This document shows, piece by piece, positions 41,949-49,104 of a stretch of 61,278 nucleotides of DNA. The notes beneath the pieces are model-generated. The model did no database searches. It was not told the DNA's origin and saw only the letters and a list, made by a program, of their open reading frames with translations. How positions within the stretch are numbered: the first letter of the stretch is position 1; each line of letters starts with the position of its first letter. The stretch lies in assembly GCA_028282595.1 (NCBI GenBank), contig JANQHQ010000034.1:1-61278 (forward strand), given 5' to 3'. Position numbers and translations under genes: made by a program. This stretch comes from Chlorobium sp. (lineage in GTDB: Bacteria > Bacteroidota > Chlorobiia > Chlorobiales > Chlorobiaceae).

Positions 41949-42999
41949 CGCGGCCCGGCAAGAGGGCTTTTTCGAGCATCCGTTCGAGTATCTCCCCCCC
42001 TTCGAGAACGACGGTCTCCACCGGCAGGTAGTGGCATGGAGCCCGTGAAAGGAGTTCCGGAAGCTCCGGGTTGCCGAGCAGCCGGAAGTAATCCTTCTCG
42101 GTCGTGACGATCGGGAGGCCCTTTCCGGCGGCCTCCTCCGCCAGCCGCTGCAGGTCGCCGGACGGAAATTCGGCGTGATCGGCGTAAAAGGCCCTCGAAA
42201 CGGTTTCCATGCCGGCCCGCTGCAGTGACCGCACGAACTGTTCCGGTTCCCCGATGCCCGCCAGGGCGATGACCTTTTCGGGAGGCTTTCCCGGGTCGGG
42301 ACCCGCGAAATGAACGGGTTTTCCGGTTTTCATGCTCGTTTTGAGCAGGGGCTTGCCGAATACCGCGAGCCGTTTTTCGAGCGTTCCGGCCTCTTCCGCC
42401 CGATCGAGTTTGCCGAGTACGAGCAGGTCCGCACGGCGGAGATTCCGGATCGGCTCTCTCAGCCGTCCGGCGGGCAGCATCCGGTCGTTGAAGAGCGGGG
42501 CGGCGGCGTTGATCACGACGATGTCGAGATTTCTGTGGAGCCGGCGGTGCTGAAAACCGTCGTCGAGCACGACGACGTCGGGTGGATTTTCCCGGAATCG
42601 TTCCCCTATCAGTTTCATTCCCTCCGTCCGTTTTTCGGCCACGACGACCGGCGTGCCGGGGTTTTTATGGGCGAGCATGACGGTTTCGTCTCCCCCCTCG
42701 CGGCTTCCCAGAAACACCGTGCCGCCGTCCGAAACCAGCCGGGCGCCTCCGGTCGTTCTTCCGTAGCCCCGTGAGAGGATCGCCGTCCTGACGCCTCGTT
42801 CGGCGTAGTGTTTCACGATCAGTTCCACGAACGGGGTCTTGCCGGCTCCTCCGGCCGTGATGTTGCCGACCGAGACGACCGGTATGGCGGCTTCGACGCT
42901 CCTCCGGATGCCCAGATCGAAAAGGAGGTTTCTCAGACGGACGACCGATCCGTAGAGGATCGCCGCCGGCGGGAGCAGGATGTGCGTCAGCTTATGCAT
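41938..42999 (-). CDS. lpxK: Tetraacyldisaccharide 4'-kinase
   Basis: A 353-residue inner-membrane kinase adding the 4'-phosphate of lipid A. N-terminal hydrophobic segment, P-loop SVGNITAGGAGKTPFVELI, ILSRGYGRTTGG, VVLDDGFQHRRLHRNLDIVVI and the C-terminal IVTTEKDYFRL. ATG 42999 lies 8 bases inside the upstream acyltransferase gene; the open frame further upstream is not homologous. Confidence 0.93.
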   Translation of the reverse strand: MHKLTHILLPPAAILYGSVVRLRNLLFDLGIRRSVEAAIPVVSVGNITAGGAGKTPFVELIVKHYAERGVRTAILSRGYGRTTGGARLVSDGGTVFLGSREGGDETVMLAHKNPGTPVVVAEKRTEGMKLIGERFRENPPDVVVLDDGFQHRRLHRNLDIVVINAAAPLFNDRMLPAGRLREPIRNLRRADLLVLGKLDRAEEAGTLEKRLAVFGKPLLKTSMKTGKPVHFAGPDPGKPPEKVIALAGIGEPEQFVRSLQRAGMETVSRAFYADHAEFPSGDLQRLAEEAAGKGLPIVTTEKDYFRLLGNPELPELLSRAPCHYLPVETVVLEGGEILERMLEKALLPGRVTP

Positions 43000-43609
43000 C
43001 GCCCAGCCGCTTTGCGAGTTGCCGCTCGAAAACGGCGATATCCTCGCGCTTTTCGAATACCGGGACGTCCACCCGGTGCAGGGTGACGTTGACGGCGCTG
43101 AACGGGCGCGGAATTTCAAACCGGTCCCAGCTTTTGAGTCCGATGGCGTCCGCATAGGAGATTTCGGCAAAGAGGAGCGGCAGCCGGTGTTCGGAGGCGA
43201 GGCGGAGCGTGCCGTATTTGAAGGCGTGCCGGGGCCCTCTCGGCCCGTCGGGTGTTACCGCCACGACGTTCCCCTTTCCGAGTTCGCCGAGCATCGCGCG
43301 CATCACTTCCCGGCCGCCGCGCGAGCTGGACCCGCGTATTAGGTCGAACCCCAGCCGGCGGAGGGTTTGCGAAAGCAGTTGCCCGTCCTTCGAAAGACTC
43401 ACGACGGCATGGACGGCTCTCTCGGGGAAGAGCCGCCGGGAAAGCAGCCAGCCGCAGGCCATCTTGCCGTGCCAGAACGCGTAGATCACTCCGCCGGTTT
43501 CTAGGCCGGAGAGGATCTCCGGGTTGGTGATCCGCAGCCGCAGCGTCCGGACGAGGGCTCCGAGCAGCGGAGGGAGCAGCGGTTTTGCGATGGCGTGCAG
43601 GAGCGACAT
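42992..43609 (-). CDS. Lysophospholipid acyltransferase-family protein (DUF374)
   Basis: A 205-residue protein of the DUF374 family: IYAFWHGKMACGWLLSRR, VVSLSKDGQLLSQTLRRLGF, RGSSSRGGREVMRAML, VAVTPDGPRGPRHAFKYGTL. Related to the lipid A late acyltransferases (LpxL/M). Direct coupling with lpxK (8-base overlap) points to lipid A acylation. Confidence 0.88.
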   Translation of the reverse strand: MSLLHAIAKPLLPPLLGALVRTLRLRITNPEILSGLETGGVIYAFWHGKMACGWLLSRRLFPERAVHAVVSLSKDGQLLSQTLRRLGFDLIRGSSSRGGREVMRAMLGELGKGNVVAVTPDGPRGPRHAFKYGTLRLASEHRLPLLFAEISYADAIGLKSWDRFEIPRPFSAVNVTLHRVDVPVFEKREDIAVFERQLAKRLGDA

Positions 43610-43791
43610 GGGCCGGAGAGGATTGCGTGTCGTTTACGGGAAGATTTTTTGTTTGTTTTTTGAAACACCCGCATTTATATATACTAAGCCGCGAGGCTGT
43701 GACACCTTGCGAAACCGGCAGGTAATTTACTAATCCATTCCGACAAACAACAGCCCCGGTCTACCGGGAGCCTGTTTCATCACGAGCTTAT

Positions 43792-43933
43792 GGGCACCTC
43801 TCTGTATGTATTCCGCGCTTCAATTGCTTCGTTGAGCGGTGCTCGAAATCCTCATGTACTCTGTGTACACTCCGGTTTCTGCGCTCCGTTCGCCTTGCAC
43901 TTGAATCGCTCATAACAATAAATAGAAGTGCCC
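43792..43933. mobile_element. MITE-like element abutting purD
   Basis: Starts GGGCACCTCT, ends AGAAGTGCCC, and is flanked by TTAT on both sides (43788-43791 and 43934-43937). Interior sequence (CGCTTCAATTGCTTCGTTGAG, GTGCTCGAAATCCTCA, CTCCGGTTTC, CGCTCATAAC) matches the elements at 5330 (inverted) and 48666. No coding capacity. The right TTAT overlaps the first two bases of the purD start codon. The rest of the gap 43610-43791 holds no gene; it is presumably the old purD promoter region. Confidence 0.85.
43895..43923 (+). promoter_or_regulatory. Possible outward promoter in the MITE for purD
   Basis: TTGCAC (43895-43900), 17 bases, ATAAAT (43918-43923). A start site 6-8 bases on would leave almost no 5' leader before the purD ATG at 43936. 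Weak match to the consensus, speculative. Confidence 0.3.
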
Positions 43934-43935
43934 TT

Positions 43936-45222
43936 ATGAAGGTATTGGTCATCGGCAGCGGAGCGCGCGAGCACGCTCTCGCCCTCACGGTCGCGCGAAG
44001 CGAAAACGTCACGGAGATTCATGTCGCTCCCGGTAACGGGGGGACCGCGACCATGGGCGGAAAAGTCAGGAACCTCGCGTGCAAGGCTACCGACGTCGAC
44101 GGCCTGCTGGCGTTCGCACTCGACGAATCGGTCGATCTGACGGTCGTGGGCCCGGAGCAGCCGCTCGAGCTGGGGGTCGTGGACCGTTTCCGGGAAAAGG
44201 GGCTGAGAATCATCGGTCCGACCCGCCTTGCCGCCCGGCTCGAGACCAGCAAGGCGTTCGCCAAGGAGTTCATGCAGCGCCACAACATTCCCACTTCGGA
44301 CTACCGGGTCTTCACCGATTCCTCATCCGCGGCCGGCTGGATCGGCGGACTCTCCGACGCGGATTTTCCGAAGGTCGTCAAGGCGAGCGGGCTCGCCGCC
44401 GGCAAGGGCGTGGTTGTCGCGTCGACGAGAGAGGAGGCCCTGCAGGCCATTCTGGACATGTTCGAAGCGCGGATTTTCGGCGATGCGGCCGACGAGGTGG
44501 TGATCGAATCGTTCCTGAGGGGAGAGGAGGCAAGCGTTTTCGTCCTGACCGACGGCACGGACTACCGCTTCTTTCTGCCCTCGCAGGACCACAAGCGTAT
44601 CGGCGAGGGGGATACCGGAAAAAATACCGGGGGCATGGGGGCTTACGCGCCGGCTCCCCTGGTGACGCCCGACGTGATGCGGCGGGTCGAGGAGCGGATC
44701 GTGAGGCCGACGCTGGAGGGCATGCGCCGCGACGGCTGCCCCTATACCGGATTTCTCTACATCGGTCTGATGATCGACGGCGGCGAACCTTCCGTCGTGG
44801 AGTACAACGCCCGCCTCGGCGACCCCGAAGCCCAGGCGGTGCTGCCGCTGCTTGAAAGCGATCTTGTCGCCGCGCTGGAGGCGAGCCTCGATGGCGCACT
44901 TCCCGACATTCCCTTCGAGATGAAGCCCGGCGCCGCGACCACCGTGGTGCTCGCCTCCGGAGGGTATCCCGACAGCTATGAAACGGGCAAGGCGGTAACC
45001 GTCGGTCCGGAATTTCCGGTTTCCGGGAGCGTTCAGCTCTTCCATGCCGGAACCACGTCCGACGGCGGTGTTCTCAGGACGTCCGGCGGCAGGGTGCTTT
45101 CCGTAACGGCTGTTGCGCCGACCCTTCGCCAAAGCATCGACGCTGCTTACGGCGCGGTGGAGCACGTCGGGTTCGACGGCGCATACTACCGCCGGGATAT
45201 CGGCGCGAAGGCCTTTAGCTGA
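43936..45222 (+). CDS. purD: Phosphoribosylamine-glycine ligase
   Basis: A 428-residue ATP-grasp enzyme of purine synthesis. N-terminal KVLVIGSGAREHALALTVARS, NIPTSDYRVFTD, ATP-binding FPKVVKASGLAAGKGVVVA, SQDHKRIGEGDTGKNTGGMGAYAPAP and VEYNARLGDPEAQAVLPLL. Full length. The start codon is fixed by the family's MKVLVIGSG, and is unusual because the AT of this ATG is part of the target duplication of the MITE just upstream and no Shine-Dalgarno sequence precedes it. Confidence 0.95.
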   Translation: MKVLVIGSGAREHALALTVARSENVTEIHVAPGNGGTATMGGKVRNLACKATDVDGLLAFALDESVDLTVVGPEQPLELGVVDRFREKGLRIIGPTRLAARLETSKAFAKEFMQRHNIPTSDYRVFTDSSSAAGWIGGLSDADFPKVVKASGLAAGKGVVVASTREEALQAILDMFEARIFGDAADEVVIESFLRGEEASVFVLTDGTDYRFFLPSQDHKRIGEGDTGKNTGGMGAYAPAPLVTPDVMRRVEERIVRPTLEGMRRDGCPYTGFLYIGLMIDGGEPSVVEYNARLGDPEAQAVLPLLESDLVAALEASLDGALPDIPFEMKPGAATTVVLASGGYPDSYETGKAVTVGPEFPVSGSVQLFHAGTTSDGGVLRTSGGRVLSVTAVAPTLRQSIDAAYGAVEHVGFDGAYYRRDIGAKAFS

Positions 45223-45241
45223 AAAGCTGCAGGGGAGAGGA

Positions 45242-45670
45242 ATGCAGCTTCGTCGCCGACAGTTCGAGATCATCCAGGAACACGCCCTGAAGGACGTGCC
45301 GTACGAGTGTTGCGGCCTGTTCGCCGGCATCAGGGTGCCGGGCAGGGGGGGGTACGAGAACGTGGTGTATGAGGTGGCTCCCTGCGCCAACGTGCTCTAC
45401 AGCGGCAAGGAGCACGGATTCGAAATTTCGTTTTCCGAATTCATCGACGTCGAGCGCGAGGCCCAGCGTCTCGGCTACGAGGTCGTCGGATCCTACCACT
45501 CCCATATCGGTTCGCCGGCGGTACCCTCGAACAACGACATCAACTTCGCCCGCCCCGGTCATTCCATGCTGATCATCTCGCTGCAGAACATGCAGCCGGC
45601 CGCCGTCACTTCGTGGCGCCGCCGTGAAAGCGGGGGATTTCACCAGGAGTCGATTCACGTGATCGAGTAA
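45242..45670 (+). CDS. JAMM/MPN+ metallopeptidase
   Basis: A 142-residue single-domain JAMM protein. The zinc motif H-x-H-x7-S-x2-D is complete (H86, H88, S96, D99 in SYHSHIGSPAVPSNND) with the upstream glutamate E22 in PYECCGLFAG. Bacterial stand-alone members process ubiquitin-like sulfur carriers or similar small proteins, but no ThiS/MoaD-like gene is adjacent. ATG 45242 follows GGGGAGAGG, 19 bases after the purD stop. Confidence 0.88.
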   Translation: MQLRRRQFEIIQEHALKDVPYECCGLFAGIRVPGRGGYENVVYEVAPCANVLYSGKEHGFEISFSEFIDVEREAQRLGYEVVGSYHSHIGSPAVPSNNDINFARPGHSMLIISLQNMQPAAVTSWRRRESGGFHQESIHVIE

Positions 45671-45728
45671 CGACATTTTTTTTTACATTACCATCGTTTA
45701 TCGAACGAAACGTTAAAACCGGAAGAAA

Positions 45729-47216
45729 GTGCCGAAACGGGAAGACATACAGTCGATTTTGGTGATAGGTGCGGGGCCGATCGTCATCGGTCAGGCATGT
45801 GAGTTCGATTACTCGGGCACACAGGCGTGCAAGGCTCTCAAGGAGGACGGTTACAGGGTGATTCTGGTCAACAGCAATCCTGCGACCATCATGACCGACA
45901 TAGAGTTCGCCGACAGCACCTACATCGAGCCGATTACTCCGGAATATGTCCGCAAGATCATAGAGAAGGAAAAACCGGACGCGCTCCTGCCCACCATGGG
46001 CGGCCAGACGGCGCTCAACACCGCCGTGAGCCTGGCCGAGAGCGGTGTGCTCGAACGCAACGGCGTCGAGCTGATCGGCGCGAAGCTCCGGGCGATCAGG
46101 AAAGCCGAAAACCGCGAGCTTTTCAGCGACGCGATGAAGAAGATCGGCCTCGAGATGGCCAAGGGATTTTTCGTCCGTAACGAGAAAGAAGCCAGGGAAG
46201 CGCTCGAGGATATCGGGCTGCCGATCGTCATCAGGCCATCCTTCACGCTCGGAGGCACGGGAGGCGGGTTTGCGGAGACCAAGGCGGATTACTACGACGC
46301 GGTGCGCCGCGGCATTGCGGAAAGCCCTATCGGGGAGGTGCTTGTCGAGGAGTGTCTGCTCGGATGGAAAGAGTTCGAGCTCGAAGTTATCCGCGATCTC
46401 GCCGACAACGTCATTATCGTCTGTTCGATCGAAAACGTCGATCCCATGGGAGTTCACACGGGTGACAGCATTACCGTCGCACCCGCGCAGACCCTGACGG
46501 ACCGCCAGTACCAGGAACTCCGCGACGCCTCGATAAGGATTATCCGCGAGATCGGCGTCGAAACCGGCGGCAGCAACATCCAGTTCGCGATTCACCCCCG
46601 AAACGGCCGTGTCATCGTGATAGAGATGAACCCGCGCGTGTCGAGGAGCTCGGCCCTCGCGTCCAAGGCGACGGGATTCCCTATCGCCAAAGTCGCCGCG
46701 AAGCTTGCCGTGGGCTACACGCTCGATGAGATCCAGAACGACATCACGAAATCGACCCCGGCGTGTTTCGAGCCCGCCATCGACTACTGTGTGGTAAAGG
46801 TGCCCCGCTGGGACTTCGAGAAGTTCAAGAACGTCGATTCCAGGTTGGGCGTCCAGATGAAGTCGGTCGGCGAGGTCATGGCTTTCGGACGCAACTTCCG
46901 CGAAGCGTTGCAGAAGTCTCTTCGCGGACTCGAGATCGGCCGCGCGGGACTCGGGTGCGACGGCAAGGATCTCATGAACATCGTCGGCATGACGCAGCAG
47001 CAGCGGAAATTCGCCAAAGAGGATCTGCTCGAAAAAATCAAGATTCCGAAAGCCGACCGGATGTTCTATCTGCGCTACGCCTTCCAGGCGGGAGCGACCG
47101 TAGAGGAGATATACCAGTCGACGAATATCGATCGCTGGTTTCTCGACAATATCCGCCGGATTGTCGAGTGCGAGGACGAGCTCCGGGCGCTGGCCGATTC
47201 CTCCCCCGGCTCATGA
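45729..47216 (+). CDS. carB: Carbamoyl-phosphate synthase large subunit, N-terminal half
   Basis: A 495-residue protein equal to the carboxyphosphate half of CarB plus most of the oligomerisation domain: ILVIGAGPIVIGQACEFDYSG, ILVNSNPATIMTD, PTMGGQTALNTAVSLAESG, RPSFTLGGTGGG, EMNPRVSRSSALASKATGFP, and a natural-looking end TNIDRWFLDNIRRIVE. The carbamate-phosphorylating half and allosteric domain are absent here; trpC follows with ATGA overlap. So carB is split, as known in some archaea and Aquifex; the second half should be elsewhere. Start is GTG with GGAAGAAA upstream. Confidence 0.9.
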   Translation: MPKREDIQSILVIGAGPIVIGQACEFDYSGTQACKALKEDGYRVILVNSNPATIMTDIEFADSTYIEPITPEYVRKIIEKEKPDALLPTMGGQTALNTAVSLAESGVLERNGVELIGAKLRAIRKAENRELFSDAMKKIGLEMAKGFFVRNEKEAREALEDIGLPIVIRPSFTLGGTGGGFAETKADYYDAVRRGIAESPIGEVLVEECLLGWKEFELEVIRDLADNVIIVCSIENVDPMGVHTGDSITVAPAQTLTDRQYQELRDASIRIIREIGVETGGSNIQFAIHPRNGRVIVIEMNPRVSRSSALASKATGFPIAKVAAKLAVGYTLDEIQNDITKSTPACFEPAIDYCVVKVPRWDFEKFKNVDSRLGVQMKSVGEVMAFGRNFREALQKSLRGLEIGRAGLGCDGKDLMNIVGMTQQQRKFAKEDLLEKIKIPKADRMFYLRYAFQAGATVEEIYQSTNIDRWFLDNIRRIVECEDELRALADSSPGS

Positions 47217-47989
47217 CGACCTATCTCGACACCATACTCGAACACAAGGCCGGCGAGGTGACCGAACTGAAACGTCTCTCGCCGGCCCGCCGTTTTCATG
47301 CCGGGGATTTCGAGAAGGCCGAAACGAGGGATTTCCGGGCGGCGCTGCAAGGCGGCGACGGACGCATCCGCCTTCTTGCCGAGGTGAAAAAGGCTTCCCC
47401 TTCGCGGGGCGTTCTGGTCGAGGATTTCAGGCCGCTCGACATCGCCGGCCGTTACCGCGACATCGGCGCGTCGGCGTTTTCGGTGCTGACCGACAGGCGG
47501 TTCTTTCAGGGTGCCAACGACTACCTTACCGCTATTGCCGGAACGCTCGATCTTCCCGTGCTTCGCAAGGATTTCATCATCGACGAGTCGCAGATCTACG
47601 AGTCGAGGCTGATCGGTGCCGACGCCATACTCTTGATCGCGGCCGCGCTGGACCTGGCGAGGCTCCGGGACTACCTGCAGCTAGCCGCCTCCCTCGGCCT
47701 GCATTCGCTCGTCGAGGTGCACGACCGGGAGGAACTCGGGCGCGCCGTTGACGCGGGGGCGTCGATCGTCGGCGTCAACAACCGTGATCTGCGGGACTTC
47801 ACGGTCTCTCTCGATACCTCTCTCCGCCTGCGCAAGCTGTTTCCGGAGGATACCGTTTCCGTGGCCGAAAGCGGATTGAAGCGGGCGGAGGACGTCACCC
47901 TGATGCGGGACGCGTCTTTCGACGCGGTCCTGATCGGCGAGGGGCTTCTCGGCGAGGAGCTGCAGGGCTTTACCTGGAAGCGGACCTGA
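47213..47989 (+). CDS. trpC: Indole-3-glycerol phosphate synthase
   Basis: A 258-residue TIM-barrel enzyme of tryptophan synthesis. LLAEVKKASPSRGVL holds the catalytic lysine, followed by FSVLTDRRFFQGANDYL, VLRKDFIIDESQIYESRLIGADAILLI, EVHDREEL, IVGVNNRDLRDFTV and VSVAESGLKRAEDV. Coupled to carB by ATGA. Its last 20 bases overlap the convergent rpe. Confidence 0.95.
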   Translation: MTTYLDTILEHKAGEVTELKRLSPARRFHAGDFEKAETRDFRAALQGGDGRIRLLAEVKKASPSRGVLVEDFRPLDIAGRYRDIGASAFSVLTDRRFFQGANDYLTAIAGTLDLPVLRKDFIIDESQIYESRLIGADAILLIAAALDLARLRDYLQLAASLGLHSLVEVHDREELGRAVDAGASIVGVNNRDLRDFTVSLDTSLRLRKLFPEDTVSVAESGLKRAEDVTLMRDASFDAVLIGEGLLGEELQGFTWKRT

Positions 47990-48635
47990 TCTTCCGCGCG
48001 GCTTCCGCCGGATTTTCCGCCTTGAAGAACGCCGTTCCGGCGATCAACGCATCGGCGCCGGCCGAGACGAGCTCCTGAGCGTTATCCACCGTCACCCCTC
48101 CGTCCACGGCGATCGTCATTCCCGGATTGAGCTGGTTGCGCAGTTCATGGAGCAGACGGATTTTTCCGATCGAAGAGGGGATGAACTTCTGTCCGCCGAA
48201 ACCGGGGTTGACCGACATGAGCAGCACGAGGTCCAGGTCGGGCAGTATGGACTCGAGGGTCGATACCGGGGTCGCGGGATTGATCGATACCCCCGCTTTC
48301 GCTCCGTGATCCCTGATGAGCTGGATGCTGCGGTGAAGGTGCGCGCAGGTTTCCTGGTGGACGGTGACCTGGTTGGAGCCGGCCTTGACGAAATTCGGTA
48401 TGTAGCGGTCGGGATCGGAGATCATCAGGTGGGTGTCGATCACGAGATCCGTACATTTCGCTATCGCCTGGACGATGAACGGTCCGAAGGAGATGTTCGG
48501 AACGAAGTGTCCGTCCATGACGTCGCAGTGAATCCAGTCCGCGCCGGCTTTTTCCGCCGTTTCGACGGAGCCCGCCAGGTCGGTGAAATCCGCTGAAAGG
48601 ATCGACGGGGCGAGAAGAGTCGTTGTTTCCCTCAT
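47970..48635 (-). CDS. rpe: Ribulose-phosphate 3-epimerase
   Basis: A 221-residue TIM-barrel epimerase of the pentose phosphate pathway. LLAPSILSADFTDL, WIHCDVMDGHFVPNISFGP, IDTHLMISDPDRYI, LLMSVNPGFGGQKFI and IAVDGGVTVDNAQELVSAGADALIAGTAFF carry the metal and catalytic residues. Full length, convergent with trpC. Confidence 0.96.
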   Translation of the reverse strand: MRETTTLLAPSILSADFTDLAGSVETAEKAGADWIHCDVMDGHFVPNISFGPFIVQAIAKCTDLVIDTHLMISDPDRYIPNFVKAGSNQVTVHQETCAHLHRSIQLIRDHGAKAGVSINPATPVSTLESILPDLDLVLLMSVNPGFGGQKFIPSSIGKIRLLHELRNQLNPGMTIAVDGGVTVDNAQELVSAGADALIAGTAFFKAENPAEAARKIRSASR

Positions 48636-48665
48636 GATATGTCTGCTTCAGGAATTAATGCCTAA

Positions 48666-48808
48666 GGGCACCTCTAAAAACTTATTGTGCGTCTCGATTG
48701 CTGCGTTGGGTGGTGCTCGAAATCCTCACGTACTATCGGTACGCTCCGGTTTCTCCGGCTCCATCCGCCTTGCTCTCGAACCGCTCATGACACTTTTTAG
48801 TGGTGCCC
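48666..48808. mobile_element. MITE-like element between rpe and the Omp85 gene
   Basis: Starts GGGCACCTCTAAAAA, ends TTTTTAGTGGTGCCC, flanked on both sides by CTAA (48662-48665 and 48809-48812). Interior closely follows the element at 43792: GTGCTCGAAATCCTCA, CTCCGGTTTCTCCGGC, CTCGAACCGCTCATGACAC. A central GTAC...GTAC dyad (about 48730-48745) replaces the palindromes seen in the 5330 element. No coding capacity. Confidence 0.85.
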
Positions 48809-48866
48809 CTAAATTGAGCGATTGTCGAGCGTGCCACAGATGCAAGGTACAGGGAATGCCGCTGTA

Positions 48867-49075
48867 TCCCGACGTGTCGGGACGCAAGTTCCCTGTAACG
48901 AAGCAGATGCGGCATGATCGGCATTTCCCGACAGGTCGGGATTTCAACACATGCGGTTCTTTATCAGTTTTTTCCTGCACCTGACAGGTGACGAATAATC
49001 ATATACTTTGAACAGTATAAAAGACTTTTTTTATAAACCTACTCTTATTGAGCATCCCGACTCGTCGGGACGCTC
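48867..49075. repeat. Cluster of TCCCGAC-NN-GTCGGGA palindromes
   Basis: Three palindromes with different central dinucleotides: 48867-48882 (GT), 48926-48941 (AG) and 49055-49070 (TC); the last is extended by GAGC/GCTC arms (49050-49075) and may terminate the Omp85 transcript. The same motif occurs twice inside the element at 5330-5502. No gene lies in the gap 48636-49104. Confidence 0.7.
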
Positions 49076-49104
49076 AGTTTAGGTAATGGTTTTTCAGAGA
49101 TCGT

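Noticed and set aside
43610..43935. Possible tRNA or small RNA upstream of purD
   Set aside because: No cloverleaf or T-loop GTTCRA pattern; the region is explained by a MITE and a promoter gap.
44323..45390. A 355-codon open frame opposite purD
   Set aside because: Antisense frame of a well-supported essential gene.
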